A stretch of DNA of 62,726 nt from an uncultured Erythrobacteraceae bacterium. GTDB taxonomy: Bacteria; Pseudomonadota; Alphaproteobacteria; Sphingomonadales; Sphingomonadaceae. This document shows positions 8,388 to 17,908 of the stretch, piece by piece. Every line of letters starts with the position of its first letter. Within the stretch, counting starts at the first letter, position 1. Location of the stretch: the NCBI GenBank assembly GCA_946482075.1, contig CAMLQG010000007.1, forward strand, positions 1 to 62,726, given 5' to 3'. The notes beneath the pieces were generated by a model. That model made no database searches, had not been told where the DNA came from, and saw only the letters and a program-made list of their open reading frames with translations. Made by a program: the position numbers and the translations under genes.

Positions 8388-9251
8388 TTGTCAGACTGGT
8401 CGCTGCCGGGGTTCGACCTCGCGCAATTCGTATCCGCAACGCTGGCGGAAGATCTCGGTGCAGGTTTTCCCGGCGGCGGGCGTGACGTCACTTCGGAAAG
8501 CGTGATTCCCGCAGATGCGCGCTTTGCCGGCGTGATGGACAGCCGCGATCCGATCACGGTCGCGGGCCTGCCCATTGCCGCCGCCTTCTTCCGCACGCTC
8601 GACCCCGCGATGAAAATCGAGCTGCTGGTGGAAGAAGGCGCGCAGGTCGAGGCCGGCGCCGACCTGATGCGCCTGTCGGGCAATGCACGGGCCATGCTGA
8701 CGGCGGAACGCAGCGCCTTGAACACGGTGCAGCATCTCTCCGGCATAGCCACCATGGCCCGTGCCTATGTGGATGCGATGGGCGGCGCGAAGACGGTGCT
8801 GCTCGATACCCGCAAGACCATTCCCGGCCTGCGCCATCTGGAGAAATACGCCACCCGCATGGGCGGCGCGCAGAACCATCGCATGGGCCTGTGGGACGCG
8901 GCGATGATCAAGGACAACCATGTCCTGGTCGCCGGAGGGGTAGGCGAAGCCGTCCGCCGCGCGCGTGCAGCAGGCGTGGAGCGGATCATCTGCGAAGTCG
9001 ACCATATCGAGCAGATCGCTCCCGCGCTGGAAGCCGGAGCGAGCCATCTGCTGCTCGACAATATGGGCCCGGACAAGCTGCGCGAGGCGCTGGCCATCGT
9101 GGCTGGCCGCGTTCCCTGCGAAGCTTCGGGCGGCATATCGCTGGCGACCATCGCCGCTGTCGCGGCGACCGGGGTCGATTACATCTCCGTCGGCCGCCTC
9201 ACGCAAAGCGCGCCCGCCGCCGATATCGGGCTGGATTTCACGCCGCTGTGA
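8388..9251 (+). CDS. nadC: Nicotinate-nucleotide pyrophosphorylase (carboxylating)
   Basis: A TTG at 8388 gives 287 residues, the usual NadC length. The enzyme converts quinolinate and PRPP to nicotinate mononucleotide in de novo NAD synthesis. Recognised motifs are AERSALNTVQHLSGIATMA, LDTRKTIPGLRHLEKYA, the quinolinate- and PRPP-binding arginine and lysine region, and the C-terminal barrel stretch EASGGISLATIAAVAATGVDY. The purine-rich AAAACGGGGGG upstream can serve as ribosome binding site. nadA and nadB are not in the window. The stop overlaps the GTG start of an RNase T2 gene, an unusual partner. Confidence 0.93.
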   Translation: MSDWSLPGFDLAQFVSATLAEDLGAGFPGGGRDVTSESVIPADARFAGVMDSRDPITVAGLPIAAAFFRTLDPAMKIELLVEEGAQVEAGADLMRLSGNARAMLTAERSALNTVQHLSGIATMARAYVDAMGGAKTVLLDTRKTIPGLRHLEKYATRMGGAQNHRMGLWDAAMIKDNHVLVAGGVGEAVRRARAAGVERIICEVDHIEQIAPALEAGASHLLLDNMGPDKLREALAIVAGRVPCEASGGISLATIAAVAATGVDYISVGRLTQSAPAADIGLDFTPL

Positions 9252-9952
9252 AGCACGGATTGGCAGCATTGCCGCTCCTGGCGATGGCCAGCGTGGCGCA
9301 TGCCCAGGCCTATCAATGCCAGGTGCCGGAAACCGCGCCCGCCGTCCCGAAGATCGCGCAGGACGGGGAAACCCGCCGGCTTCCGGTCAAGAGCTACACG
9401 CTCGCGCTCAGCTGGTCGCCGGAACATTGTCGCGGACGGGAAGACAGCGCGGACGACCGGATGCAATGCTCACCCCGCAACGGGCGCTTCGGCTTCATCG
9501 TCCATGGGCTCTGGCCCGAAGGATCGGGCGGGAACTGGCCGCAATGGTGCCGCGCCGGACCGCCGCCGGCCCCCGCCACGATCCGAAAGGGCCTGTGCAT
9601 GACGCCATCGGCCCGGCTGATGGCGCATGAATGGGCCAAGCATGGCAGCTGCATGGCGCGGCGGCCGGAGACCTATTTCAGGATCACCACGATCCTCTGG
9701 CAGAGCCTGCGCTGGCCCGATTACGACCGCATCTCGCGCAAGCCCGGCCTGACCGCGGGCGATATCCGCAAGGCCTTTGCCGATGCCAATCGCGGCTGGG
9801 AGCCGAAGCATGTCGGCCTCGTGCTCAACAAGAAGGGCTGGTTGCAGGAAATGCGGCTCTGCTACGGCAAGGACTTCCTGCCGGCCGTCTGCGACAAGCG
9901 CCGCTTCGGCCCGCCGGACAAGACGCCCGTGAAGATCTGGCGCGGGCTGTAG
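9248..9952 (+). CDS. Secreted ribonuclease T2 family protein
   Basis: A GTG start overlaps the nadC stop (GTGA), giving 234 residues with a signal peptide (cleavage near AHAQ, residue 20). Both catalytic segments of the RNase T2 family are present: CAS I, FIVHGLWPEG with His86, and CAS II, HEWAKHGSC with His127, Glu128, Lys131 and His132. Several cysteines fit periplasmic disulfides. The enzyme cuts RNA after any base through a 2',3'-cyclic phosphate, probably for RNA scavenging in the periplasm. The tight coupling to nadC suggests a nucleotide-salvage theme, but this is inference. Confidence 0.9.
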   Translation: MKHGLAALPLLAMASVAHAQAYQCQVPETAPAVPKIAQDGETRRLPVKSYTLALSWSPEHCRGREDSADDRMQCSPRNGRFGFIVHGLWPEGSGGNWPQWCRAGPPPAPATIRKGLCMTPSARLMAHEWAKHGSCMARRPETYFRITTILWQSLRWPDYDRISRKPGLTAGDIRKAFADANRGWEPKHVGLVLNKKGWLQEMRLCYGKDFLPAVCDKRRFGPPDKTPVKIWRGL

Positions 9953-10006
9953 GCCATCGGTGAGAACCTTGATCGTCAGGCCGATCCAGTCTGAGACGAT
10001 CGAGGT

Positions 10007-10462
10007 CTAGCGCCGTTCGCGGAAGAAGTCCCGCAGCAACTCCGCCGCTTGGCTTTCCCCCATGCCGGAATAGATCTCGGGCCGATGGAGGCATTGCGGC
10101 TGCTCGAACACGCGTGCACCATGTTCCACCGCACCGCCCTTGGGATCGGGCGCGGCGTAATAGAGCCTGGCGATCCGCGCATGCGCGATCGCGCCCGCGC
10201 ACATCGCGCAAGGTTCCAGGGTGACCCAGAGCTCGCAATCCTCGAGCCGTTCCCGCCCCAGCGCTTCCGCCGCGCGCCGAATCGCCAGGATCTCCGCATG
10301 GGCGGTCGGATCATGCAGCCCGCGCGGCGCATTATGCGCCTCGGCGATCACGGCGCCATCACGCATCACGACCGCGCCGACCGGCACTTCGCCCGCTTGC
10401 GCCGCGTCCCGCGCCAGGGCAAGCGCACGGTCCATCGGCGGGGGCAAGGGCCAGCGAGTCAT
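10007..10462 (-). CDS. tadA: tRNA-specific adenosine-34 deaminase
   Basis: The ATG at 10462 gives 151 residues. An in-frame extension upstream lacks family similarity. The cytidine/deoxycytidylate-deaminase zinc signature is complete: His55-Ala-Glu57 and PCAMC with Cys85 and Cys88. The downstream aromatic/basic region PKGGAVEHGARVF suits TadA rather than a free-nucleoside deaminase. The enzyme converts A34 to inosine in tRNA-Arg(ACG) and is usually essential. It is convergent with the RNase T2 gene and divergent from rpmB. Confidence 0.93.
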   Translation of the reverse strand: MTRWPLPPPMDRALALARDAAQAGEVPVGAVVMRDGAVIAEAHNAPRGLHDPTAHAEILAIRRAAEALGRERLEDCELWVTLEPCAMCAGAIAHARIARLYYAAPDPKGGAVEHGARVFEQPQCLHRPEIYSGMGESQAAELLRDFFRERR

Positions 10463-10585
10463 GCCCCGATCGCTAGTGCGCGCATGCGCATGCGGCAATA
10501 GCGCGCGATTGCTTGACGGAACGGACCACCCCCGCTATGCGCCCCGCTTCCTGTGGACTGCGGTCCAGATCGAACGAGAGATATC

Positions 10586-10873
10586 ATGTCGCGCATTTGC
10601 GAACTCACCGGCAAAGGCCGGCAGATTGGCCACAATGTGAGCCATGCCAACAACAAGACGAAGCGCGTGTTCCTGCCGAACCTGCAGAACGTCACGCTGC
10701 TGTCGGAAAAGCTGGACCGCAGCTTCAAGTTCCGCGTCTCGACGCAGGGCCTGCGCTCGGTCGAGCATGTCGGCGGCCTCGATAACTGGCTGCTGAAGAC
10801 GGCGGAAACCAAGCTGTCCCCGCGCGCGCGCAAGGTGAAGCGCGAACTGGCGAAGGTTCAGGCCGCAGCCTGA
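10586..10873 (+). CDS. rpmB: 50S ribosomal protein L28
   Basis: This 95-residue protein shows the full L28 pattern: [20 protein letters not shown] at the start, then RVFLPNLQ, the conserved [17 protein letters not shown] and a basic C-terminus. It is a large-subunit protein. It is monocistronic here, not paired with rpmG. It is followed by a UUCG-loop hairpin (10875-10898) and then a strong intrinsic terminator. Confidence 0.97.
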   Translation: MSRICELTGKGRQIGHNVSHANNKTKRVFLPNLQNVTLLSEKLDRSFKFRVSTQGLRSVEHVGGLDNWLLKTAETKLSPRARKVKRELAKVQAAA

Positions 10874-10906
10874 CGCAGAGCCGCTTCGGCGGTTCTGCTT
10901 CGATGC

Positions 10907-11944
10907 TCAATCATGGCGCGCCGCATCCCGGCGCGCCTTTTTGCGTGCGCCGTCGGCATCTTTCGGCACTTTGATCGGGGGTGGCGTCCAGCGAAGCTTC
11001 AGCAGCAGAGTGCGCTGGAGCAGCGACGTGTTGTCGTCGGAGACAAGCCAGATCTCGACCGCGCCTTCTGCCAGCGGCACGATCGCCAGCCCTTCGAAAT
11101 TGTCCATCGGCACGGCACCGTCCAGCAGTGCGATCTCCTTGCCCGACCAGACCTTGCCTGCCTTGATCGTGCGCGGATCGGCAAGCAGCAGCTTCCCGGA
11201 AAAATGGGGCGGCAGGCCCAGCTTGACGCTGCGCGCCACCATCAGCACCCGGCCATCCGGCAATTGTGCGATATCGGTCGCCCGATAGCCCTGCGGAGCC
11301 TTGAAACGGAACCTGATCGGCTTGACGACGACCACGGGATCGCGCGGAAACAGGACAGCAGGGCTCGTCTCGTCGAACCAGCCCGATGGCGTTTCAGCCA
11401 GCACGATGAAACGGCCGTCGCGCAGGCGTGTCATCCCTTCGGGGCCGCCATTGCTGGGCCAGTCGCGCATCGCCGCAGGCCGGACGCGACGCGACAGGCG
11501 AAGATCGGGCGTCAGCCGCTCGATCGCGTTGTATCCTTCGTATCCCGCCCAGATCCGGCCGGTAGCGGCATCGCGGGTCAGCGATTCGATATCCACCATG
11601 GTCTTATCCGCGTTCCGCTCCGGCGCGAGCCAGCCCATCTCGGTCGCCGGAGAGCCGCGCGTCGGGTCGGAGAAACGCAGGAACCGCCCGCGGTCGCTCC
11701 CTGCCAGGAAGCGCCCCTCACCCAACGGGACGAGCGCGGAATAGCCGCCGAAATGATCGTTTCGCCCCGTCAGCTGCCACGCGCCTGCCAGAGTCATTCC
11801 GGCGGGCAGCCGTTCGAGACCGTCTGTATCGAGCGGCGTGAAAGTCACGAAGGGAAGCTCCGGCAATCGGGGAGGCCGTGGCGTGCGCCACCAGGTCAGC
11901 GCCAGCAAGCTGCCGAGCAGCAGGAGCAGGAAAGCGCGGCGCAT
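10907..11944 (-). CDS. Esterase-like activity of phytase family protein
   Basis: This 345-residue protein has an N-terminal signal anchor (4-18). The fold pattern is the beta-propeller phytase-like/esterase-like family: SALVPLGEGRFLAGSDRGRF, DIESLTRDAATGRIWAGYEG and DNFEGLAIVPLAEG at regular spacing, with acidic residues likely binding calcium. The family is periplasmic or secreted and its substrates are poorly known. The C-terminal 20 residues are very basic and are encoded by the rpmB terminator region of the other strand. The M23 gene ends 50 bp upstream, so co-transcription with it is possible. Confidence 0.78.
   Translation of the reverse strand: MRRAFLLLLLGSLLALTWWRTPRPPRLPELPFVTFTPLDTDGLERLPAGMTLAGAWQLTGRNDHFGGYSALVPLGEGRFLAGSDRGRFLRFSDPTRGSPATEMGWLAPERNADKTMVDIESLTRDAATGRIWAGYEGYNAIERLTPDLRLSRRVRPAAMRDWPSNGGPEGMTRLRDGRFIVLAETPSGWFDETSPAVLFPRDPVVVVKPIRFRFKAPQGYRATDIAQLPDGRVLMVARSVKLGLPPHFSGKLLLADPRTIKAGKVWSGKEIALLDGAVPMDNFEGLAIVPLAEGAVEIWLVSDDNTSLLQRTLLLKLRWTPPPIKVPKDADGARKKARRDAARHD
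10915..10942 (+). terminator. Intrinsic terminator of rpmB
   Basis: A perfect 9-bp stem (GGCGCGCCG at 10915-10923 with CGGCGCGCC at 10929-10937, 5-base loop) is followed by five T residues (10938-10942). It lies inside the 3' end of the opposite-strand phytase-like gene, so the terminator and that protein's C-terminal codons share sequence. Confidence 0.8.
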
Positions 11945-11994
11945 GGGACCGCTCTACGAAACGGGTGCGAGAAGGCAATCCCGCGAGCGAGGCC

Positions 11995-12906
11995 TCAAGG
12001 CATCGGTCCGAGGAAAAGAAGCGGATCCAGCCGCGCATCGTGCCATTTGAGGCTCCAGTGAAGATGTGGACCGGTCGCGCGGCCGGTCGCGCCGATGCGC
12101 CCGATCACCTGACCCTGCTTCACGCGCTCGCCTTCTTTCACGAGGATTTGCGAGCAGTGCAGGAACGCGCTGTTCAGGCCCATGCCGTGATCGATCATCA
12201 GCAGATTGCCTTCCAGCGTGAAAGGATGGTCCGCAGCCAGCACCACCACGCCGTCGGCGGGAGCGACGAAAGGCGTGCCGCTGGTGCCGGTGGAGATGTC
12301 CAGCCCCGAATGATAGCTGCCCGGTTCGCCGCGATAGATGCGTTGCGATCCGAAACGGCCCGATATGCGGCCTCTCGCCGGCCAGACGAAGGTTTGCGAC
12401 CAGCCCTCGCTCTTCGCCTGCACGTCTCGCGCGGCGGCGATCCGGGCCAGTTCGGGCTCGCGGATGCGCATGAAGGCTGCGGTCGGCCCGCCCGGGCTGC
12501 GGGCGACGTTCACATGCTCGATATTCCAGGCACGCGGCGAGATCGCGAGCACGCGGTCCACTACCCGGCCATCGCCGAGCTGCGCGCGCAACACGGCGCT
12601 GGACTTCTGGTCGCGGTCGAACGCGGCGAAGAAGGCGCCGTCATTGTCGAAACCGACCGGATCGCCATCCAGCGTCAGCCGGACGGTTCCGCCGGGCACC
12701 ACGCCCCTGATCCACCCGCCCTGCGTCGTTTCGCCCGCGAGGGAGAAGCTCGCGGGCAGAGCGGGCCGGGAAGGATGGGATGGCGCGACCGGCGCGAGAC
12801 CAGGCCGCGCTGTGGGGCCTTTTCCCTGGGAAGCGCCGCAGCCGGCCAGAAGGACAAGCCCGATCACCAGACCGGATCGGATGATCGACGGGGATCGGCG
12901 GCTCAC
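11995..12906 (-). CDS. M23-family peptidoglycan peptidase, lipoprotein
   Basis: A GTG start at 12906 overlaps the stop of the DUF2093 gene (GTGA). The product has 303 residues with a lipobox LLAGC ending at Cys23, so it is a predicted lipoprotein. After a proline-rich linker, an all-beta region precedes the LytM/M23 domain (about 170-300). The zinc ligands are His198 and Asp202 in YHSGLDIS and His282 in HLHW, with His280 also catalytic. The active site looks complete, so it probably cleaves peptidoglycan crosslinks rather than acting only as an amidase activator. A longer ATG start at 12975 would run through the upstream gene and lose the lipobox position. Confidence 0.88.
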   Translation of the reverse strand: MSRRSPSIIRSGLVIGLVLLAGCGASQGKGPTARPGLAPVAPSHPSRPALPASFSLAGETTQGGWIRGVVPGGTVRLTLDGDPVGFDNDGAFFAAFDRDQKSSAVLRAQLGDGRVVDRVLAISPRAWNIEHVNVARSPGGPTAAFMRIREPELARIAAARDVQAKSEGWSQTFVWPARGRISGRFGSQRIYRGEPGSYHSGLDISTGTSGTPFVAPADGVVVLAADHPFTLEGNLLMIDHGMGLNSAFLHCSQILVKEGERVKQGQVIGRIGATGRATGPHLHWSLKWHDARLDPLLFLGPMP

Positions 12907-13106
12907 GCCCGGCCCAGCAGCCGCTTCGTCGCCAACTCCGGAGTGGCATAGGCTTCCTGCCGGTCCACGCTCCAATAGGTGAGTTCTTCCAACGGGATCT
13001 CCCGCCCGCTGACCGCGCAGAACACATGGCGCCCGGCCCTGATCACACGGTATCCGTTGGGTTGGTACTGGAGGAGGGCGGTCGCGTCGCGGGATGACAT
13101 CAGCAT
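12903..13106 (-). CDS. DUF2093 family protein
   Basis: This 67-residue protein matches the short alphaproteobacterial DUF2093 family: LLQYQPNGYRVIRAGRHVFCAVSG, then IPLEELTYWSVDRQEAY. There is no signal peptide and the function is unknown. The gene lies 27 bp after xseA and overlaps the M23 gene by 4 bases, the usual neighbourhood for this family. Alternative ATGs are at 13106 and 13100. Confidence 0.88.
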   Translation of the reverse strand: MLMSSRDATALLQYQPNGYRVIRAGRHVFCAVSGREIPLEELTYWSVDRQEAYATPELATKRLLGRA

Positions 13107-13133
13107 GGGGTAGATCCTACCAAAGAGACGAAT

Positions 13134-14615
13134 TCAAAGCAATTTCGGTTGATCGTCGCTCGCCGCACGACCCGCCTTCGGCCGGGGTTTCTCGGGCGCT
13201 TTGGGCATGGCCGCAGTCGCTTCCGCACCGGCCGGAACGACATCAAGCGTGCCATCGCCGAATTCGAGCGTGAGGAGAGGCTGCAAGCCCGCTTCCGCGC
13301 GCGATTTCACCGCCGCGATGCCCGGCGCGCTGACCAGCACATAGCCGCGCTGCAAAGGCGCCCGGGGATCGAGCTGACGGCGCAGCCGGGCCAGCGCGTC
13401 GAGCCTTTCCTGTCCCGAAGCGACGCGCTGCCGGATCAGACCCGGCGCGAGCCTGACAGCCACCAGCCGGTCGCGCGCGCGACCCAGCCGATTGGCGAGA
13501 AGCGGCACGGAAAGCCGGGAAGCCTTGTCCCGCAGCGCCTCGCGCGATCGGGCCGCCCGGTCGGCGAGACCCCGGCGCAGACGCTCGGCGAGATCATCCA
13601 GTCTCTGCGCCTGGGGCTGCAACAGCGCTTCGGGCCTGGGCAGACGCTGCGCGCGCGCTGCCAGCCTTTCGCGCCCCATCGTGATCGGCTGCATGACGCA
13701 GCGTTTCTGGCGCAGCGCCAGCTCTTCGACGAAGGCGATCAGGTCGCGGCGCACCGGCACGGCCATCTCCGCCGCAGCGGTGGGCGTCGGCGCGCGGCGA
13801 TCGGCCGCGTGATCGGCCAGCGTGGTGTCCGTCTCATGCCCCACGGCCGAAATCACCGGAATTGAGCATTCCGCGATCGCGCGCACCACGCTCTCTTCGT
13901 TGAACGACCAGAGATCCTCGATCGAGCCGCCGCCCCGCGCCACGATCAGCAGGTCCGGACGCGGCACCGCGCCGCCCGCGGGCAGCGCGGAGAAGCCCCG
14001 CACAGCCGCCGCGACCTGCTCGGCCGAACCCTGCCCCTGCACCAGCACGGGCCATACGAGCACGTGGCTGGGAAACCGATCGGCCAGCCGGTGGAGGATG
14101 TCGCGAATCACGGCGCCCGTGGGAGACGTCACTACGCCGATCACGCGGGGCAGATAGGGCAAGGGCCGCTTGCGCTCTGCCGCGAACAACCCTTCCGCCT
14201 GCAGCCGCGCCTTGGTCTTTTCCAGCAGAGCGAGCAGCGCGCCTTCCCCGGCGATCTCCATCCGATCGATCACGATCTGGTAGCTCGAGCGGCCGGGATA
14301 GGTGGTGAGCTTGCCGGTCGCGACCACTTCGATCCCGTCTTCGGGCAGGAACGGCAGCCGCTGCGCGTTGCCGCGCCAGATCACGCCGTCGATGCGCGCG
14401 CCCTCGTCCTTGAGGCTGCAATAGACATGGCCGGAAGCCGCCCGCTTCACTCCCGAAAGCTCGCCGCGCAGGCGCACGAAGCCGAAGCGGTCTTCCACCG
14501 TGCGCTTGAGCAGGGCGGAAATTTCGCTGACGGTAAGCGGCGCGGCGTTGTCCCCGGGCGTCCCCTTCGCTACCAGCCCGGCAGCTTCGTCATTGTCGAA
14601 AGGGCTATCGGGCAT
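13134..14615 (-). CDS. xseA: Exodeoxyribonuclease VII large subunit
   Basis: The ATG at 14615 gives 493 residues. The N-terminal OB fold (about 20-115) includes [26 protein letters not shown] split over the strand region and [18 protein letters not shown]. The catalytic domain contains [25 protein letters not shown] and [31 protein letters not shown], the hallmark region of XseA. A coiled middle part and a proline/lysine-rich tail of about 40 residues complete it. With XseB it degrades single-stranded DNA. xseB is not in the window. The start codon overlaps the start codon of purD on the opposite strand; an ATG at 14621 is an alternative. Confidence 0.95.
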   Translation of the reverse strand: MPDSPFDNDEAAGLVAKGTPGDNAAPLTVSEISALLKRTVEDRFGFVRLRGELSGVKRAASGHVYCSLKDEGARIDGVIWRGNAQRLPFLPEDGIEVVATGKLTTYPGRSSYQIVIDRMEIAGEGALLALLEKTKARLQAEGLFAAERKRPLPYLPRVIGVVTSPTGAVIRDILHRLADRFPSHVLVWPVLVQGQGSAEQVAAAVRGFSALPAGGAVPRPDLLIVARGGGSIEDLWSFNEESVVRAIAECSIPVISAVGHETDTTLADHAADRRAPTPTAAAEMAVPVRRDLIAFVEELALRQKRCVMQPITMGRERLAARAQRLPRPEALLQPQAQRLDDLAERLRRGLADRAARSREALRDKASRLSVPLLANRLGRARDRLVAVRLAPGLIRQRVASGQERLDALARLRRQLDPRAPLQRGYVLVSAPGIAAVKSRAEAGLQPLLTLEFGDGTLDVVPAGAEATAAMPKAPEKPRPKAGRAASDDQPKLL

Positions 14616-15912
14616 GAACATCCTCTTGCTGGGATCGGGCGGACGCGAACATGCGCTGGCCTGGAAGCTGGCGCAATCCCGCCTGGTCGCCGATGGCGCG
14701 GGCACGCTTTATGCCGCACCGGGCAATCCCGGTATCGCAGAATATGCAGCGCTGGTGCAGCTGGACGCAACCGATCATGCGGCGGTTTCCACCTTCTGCG
14801 CGGACAAGGGCATCGGCCTGGTCGTGATCGGGCCGGAAGCCCCGCTGGTGGATGGCCTGGCCGATACGCTGCGCGCTTCGGGCGTGCCGGTCTTCGGCCC
14901 ATCCCGCGCCGCGGCCCAACTCGAAGGCAGCAAGGGCTTCACCAAGGATCTCTGCGCTCGCGCGAACATTCCCACGGGCGCCTATGTCCGGACATCTTCG
15001 CTCGAACAGGCACTGGCCACGCTCGACCGGTTCGCGCCGCCCTATGTGCTCAAGGCCGACGGGCTCGCTGCCGGAAAGGGCGTGGTCATCGCGGAGGATC
15101 GGGCCACGGCGGAAGAAGCGCTGGCGGATATGTTCAGCGGCCGGTTCGGCGCGGCGGGCGCGGAAGTGGTGATCGAGGAATTCCTCGAAGGGGAGGAGGC
15201 GAGCTTCTTCGCGCTGACCGACGGAGCGACCATCACGGCGTTTGCCTCCGCTCAGGACCACAAGCGCGTGGGCGAAGGCGATACGGGTCCGAATACGGGC
15301 GGGATGGGTGCTTACAGCCCCGCCCGCGTGCTCACTGCGATGCTGGAAGGGGAGACGATGGAGAAGATCATCGCGCCGACCGTGCGGACCCTGGCGAGCG
15401 AAGGCATGCCTTACCAGGGCGTGCTGTTCGCCGGGCTGATGCTGACCGCGCAGGGGCCCAAGCTGATCGAATATAATTGCCGCTTCGGCGATCCCGAATG
15501 CCAGGTCCTGATGTCGCGGCTGGAAAGCGATCTCGGCGAGTTGCTGCTGGCCTGCGCGGAACATCGCCTGGCGGCGAGCGAAGCGCCGCGCTTCTCGCAG
15601 GACACTGCGCTGACGGTGGTGATGGCGGCCGACGGCTATCCGGACACGCCGAAGAAGGGCGGGAAGATTTCCGGCATCCCTGCTGCCGAAGCAAGCGGGG
15701 CCAAGGTCTTCCATGCCGGCACGGCGCTGGGCATGGACGGCGTGCTGACATCCTCGGGCGGGCGCGTGCTCAACGTCACCGCTCGCGGCAGGAGCGCTAC
15801 CGAAGCGCAATCGGCCGCCTATCGCGCGGTCGATGCACTCGACTTCCCGGACGGCTTCTGCCGCCGCGACATCGGCTGGCGCGAAGTCGCTCGCGAACAG
15901 CGCGGGCGATAG
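14614..15912 (+). CDS. purD: Phosphoribosylamine-glycine ligase
   Basis: This 432-residue protein is the ATP-grasp enzyme that makes GAR in purine synthesis. The start [19 protein letters not shown] is diagnostic, followed by [12 protein letters not shown], the ATP-grasp loop region [40 protein letters not shown] and [12 protein letters not shown]. The length is normal. The ATG at 14614 overlaps the xseA start in the tetranucleotide CATG, so each promoter must lie inside the other gene's 5' coding region or further upstream. Confidence 0.97.
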   Translation: MNILLLGSGGREHALAWKLAQSRLVADGAGTLYAAPGNPGIAEYAALVQLDATDHAAVSTFCADKGIGLVVIGPEAPLVDGLADTLRASGVPVFGPSRAAAQLEGSKGFTKDLCARANIPTGAYVRTSSLEQALATLDRFAPPYVLKADGLAAGKGVVIAEDRATAEEALADMFSGRFGAAGAEVVIEEFLEGEEASFFALTDGATITAFASAQDHKRVGEGDTGPNTGGMGAYSPARVLTAMLEGETMEKIIAPTVRTLASEGMPYQGVLFAGLMLTAQGPKLIEYNCRFGDPECQVLMSRLESDLGELLLACAEHRLAASEAPRFSQDTALTVVMAADGYPDTPKKGGKISGIPAAEASGAKVFHAGTALGMDGVLTSSGGRVLNVTARGRSATEAQSAAYRAVDALDFPDGFCRRDIGWREVAREQRGR

Positions 15913-15943
15913 ATTGCTGCAGCCAAATCTGCGGTAAACGACT

Positions 15944-16939
15944 CTATTTGAATCGTTTTTCCATCAGCGCTTGGAGATCCTGTTCCGGCCGCGCGCCGTA
16001 ATGGGAAATCACCTCGGCCGCCGCCACCGCGCCCATGATGAGCGAGGTGCGCAAATCTGCTCCGCGCACATGGCCGGCGATAAAACCGGCCGCGAAGAGA
16101 TCGCCTGCCCCGGTGGTGTCGACGACCTTGCCGACCGCTTCCGCCGGCACGTCCACCCGGTCGCCGCCGGCCAACGCCAACGCCCCTTCGGCACCGCGCG
16201 TCACCACCAGAACCGGAACCTTGGACGCCAGCGCGGCCAGGCCCGCTTCCAGCGTGTCTTCACCCGTCAGCGCGGCCAGCTCCACATGATTGGCGAACAG
16301 GATGTCGATATCGCCGGCCTCGATCAGGGCACGGAAATCGTCGCCATGTCGGGAGATCACGAAAGCGTCGGAAAGGGTGAAGGCGACCTTGCGTCCCGCC
16401 CCATGCGCCGCCGCGATCGCCTTGCGCATCGCTGCGCGCGGCTCTTCCGGATCCCAGAGATAGCCTTCGAGGAACAGGATCGAGGCGCTGGCGATCAGCG
16501 CGTCGTCGAGCGCCGCGGCCGGCAGGAATTGCGACGCGCCGAGATAGGTGTTCATCGTGCGCTGGCCGTCATCCGTCACGAAGATCAGGCAGCGTGCGGT
16601 CGGCGGATCCCCCGCGCGGGCGGGCGTGGCGAAATCGATGCCGGCGGCCCTTATGTCATGGCCGAAGACTTCGCCCAGCTGATCCTGCGCGACCTGTCCG
16701 ATGAAACAGCCGCGCGTGCCGAGCGCGGCAAGGCCTGCCAGCGTGTTCGCGGCCGACCCGCCGGAAATCTCCCGCGCCGGTCCCATCGCATCGTACAGCG
16801 CATGCGCCCGGTCCGTGTCGATCAGCGTCATGCCCCCGCGTTCCATGCCGAGCTCCTCGATCAGCTCGTCCCGGCAGGGGGCCATCACATCGACGATCGC
16901 ATTGCCGATGGCGATCACGTCATAGCGGGGTTCTGTCAT
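15944..16939 (-). CDS. PfkB-family carbohydrate/adenosine kinase
   Basis: The ATG at 16939 gives 331 residues. The ribokinase-like fold shows an N-terminal YDVIAIGNAIVDV, the substrate loop SGGSAANTLAGLAALG and the C-terminal signature DTTGAGDLFAAGFI with the catalytic Asp. The variants GNAIVDV and GSAANT are typical of the adenosine-kinase-like subgroup abundant in alphaproteobacteria. The substrate (adenosine or a sugar) cannot be fixed from sequence. It is convergent with purD, whose product feeds purine synthesis, so an adenosine kinase role would fit the context. Confidence 0.85.
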   Translation of the reverse strand: MTEPRYDVIAIGNAIVDVMAPCRDELIEELGMERGGMTLIDTDRAHALYDAMGPAREISGGSAANTLAGLAALGTRGCFIGQVAQDQLGEVFGHDIRAAGIDFATPARAGDPPTARCLIFVTDDGQRTMNTYLGASQFLPAAALDDALIASASILFLEGYLWDPEEPRAAMRKAIAAAHGAGRKVAFTLSDAFVISRHGDDFRALIEAGDIDILFANHVELAALTGEDTLEAGLAALASKVPVLVVTRGAEGALALAGGDRVDVPAEAVGKVVDTTGAGDLFAAGFIAGHVRGADLRTSLIMGAVAAAEVISHYGARPEQDLQALMEKRFK

Positions 16940-17052
16940 GCGTATCCCTGATGATGGGGCAAGGAATGGTGCGGTCAGCCATCGCAGGATTTCAGCCCAA
17001 GGCAAGCGCGTTGACACCGGGTCCGGCCGAGCCCATTTCCGACGCTCCGATG

Positions 17053-17544
17053 ATGTGCGCCATTGACCCCTCACTCGCCCCTTCGCCCTCCCGCCATCAC
17101 CGGCGCAGGGGTGCGTGCCTTGCCATGACGCTGGCCCTTGCCGCCATGCTGGGCGGATGCGGCGGCCCGGCGACCACCACCCGCCCCCAGAGTGCGAGCG
17201 CGGCCGCTCCCCCCTCCCGGGCCATTCCCCCGCAGACCCCGCCCCAGCGGCCGATCTCGCCCACCTGGCGCGGGGCGCGGGTGATGGACCTGCCGGGGCT
17301 GGAAGGCGTGATCGGGGCGGATACGGGCGCGCTGACTCGCCAGTTCGGCACCGCGCGGCTCGACGTGAAGGAAGGCGATGTCCGCAAGCTGCAGTTCAGC
17401 GGCACAGCCTGCGTGCTGGATATCTATCTCTATCCGCCATCGCCCAATGCGGAACCGCGCGCGACCTATGTCGATGCGCGCCGTGCCAGCGACGGGCTGG
17501 ACGTGGACCGCGCGGCCTGCGTCGCCGCGCTGCGCCAGCGCTAA
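17053..17544 (+). CDS. Small putative lipoprotein, hypothetical
   Basis: The ATG at 17053 gives 163 residues. After a basic N-terminus comes a hydrophobic stretch ending AAMLGGC, a lipobox with the Cys near residue 36. A proline/alanine-rich linker is followed by a compact domain of about 85 residues with paired cysteines (CVLDIYLY and AACVAALRQR). The pattern LPGLEGVIGADTGALTRQFG resembles small sphingomonad lipoproteins of unknown function. It is divergent from the PfkB gene and ends 5 bases before the convergent sufA. Upstream in-frame ATGs add a non-signal extension. Confidence 0.65.
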   Translation: MCAIDPSLAPSPSRHHRRRGACLAMTLALAAMLGGCGGPATTTRPQSASAAAPPSRAIPPQTPPQRPISPTWRGARVMDLPGLEGVIGADTGALTRQFGTARLDVKEGDVRKLQFSGTACVLDIYLYPPSPNAEPRATYVDARRASDGLDVDRAACVAALRQR

Positions 17545-17548
17545 TAAT

Positions 17549-17908
17549 TCAGACCGTAAAGCTTTCGCCGCAGCCGCAGCTGCCGGTGGCGTTGGGATTG
17601 TTGAACACGAAGCCGGCGGTGAAGTCGTCTTCCTGCCAGTCCATCGTCGATCCGATCAGATAGAGCACGCTGGCGCCGTCGATGTAGAACGTGCCGCCCG
17701 GCGTCTCGATCTTCTCGTCCATCGGATTGGCTTGCGTCACATAGTCGACCGAATAGGCGAGGCCCGAACAGCCCCGGCGCGGCGTGGACAGCTTCACGCC
17801 GATCGCATCGGCAGGCGCCTTCGCCATCAGATCGGCAATCCGCGCTTCAGCCGACGGCGTCAGGATGACGGCGGCGGGGCGCTGGCGGGTCTTCACTTCC
17901 GTCATCAC
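17549..17908 (-). CDS. sufA: A-type Fe-S carrier of the SUF system
   Basis: This protein of 118-119 residues has the three conserved cysteines of A-type scaffolds, Cys47 in RGCSG and Cys111/Cys113 in SCGCGESF. It is expected to carry [4Fe-4S] or [2Fe-2S] clusters from SufBCD to apoproteins. The GTG at 17908 overlaps the upstream stop by four bases, and the ATG at 17905 is also possible. It is the last gene of the suf operon. A second A-type protein (erpA) is encoded at 43225. Confidence 0.93.
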   Translation of the reverse strand: MMTEVKTRQRPAAVILTPSAEARIADLMAKAPADAIGVKLSTPRRGCSGLAYSVDYVTQANPMDEKIETPGGTFYIDGASVLYLIGSTMDWQEDDFTAGFVFNNPNATGSCGCGESFTV

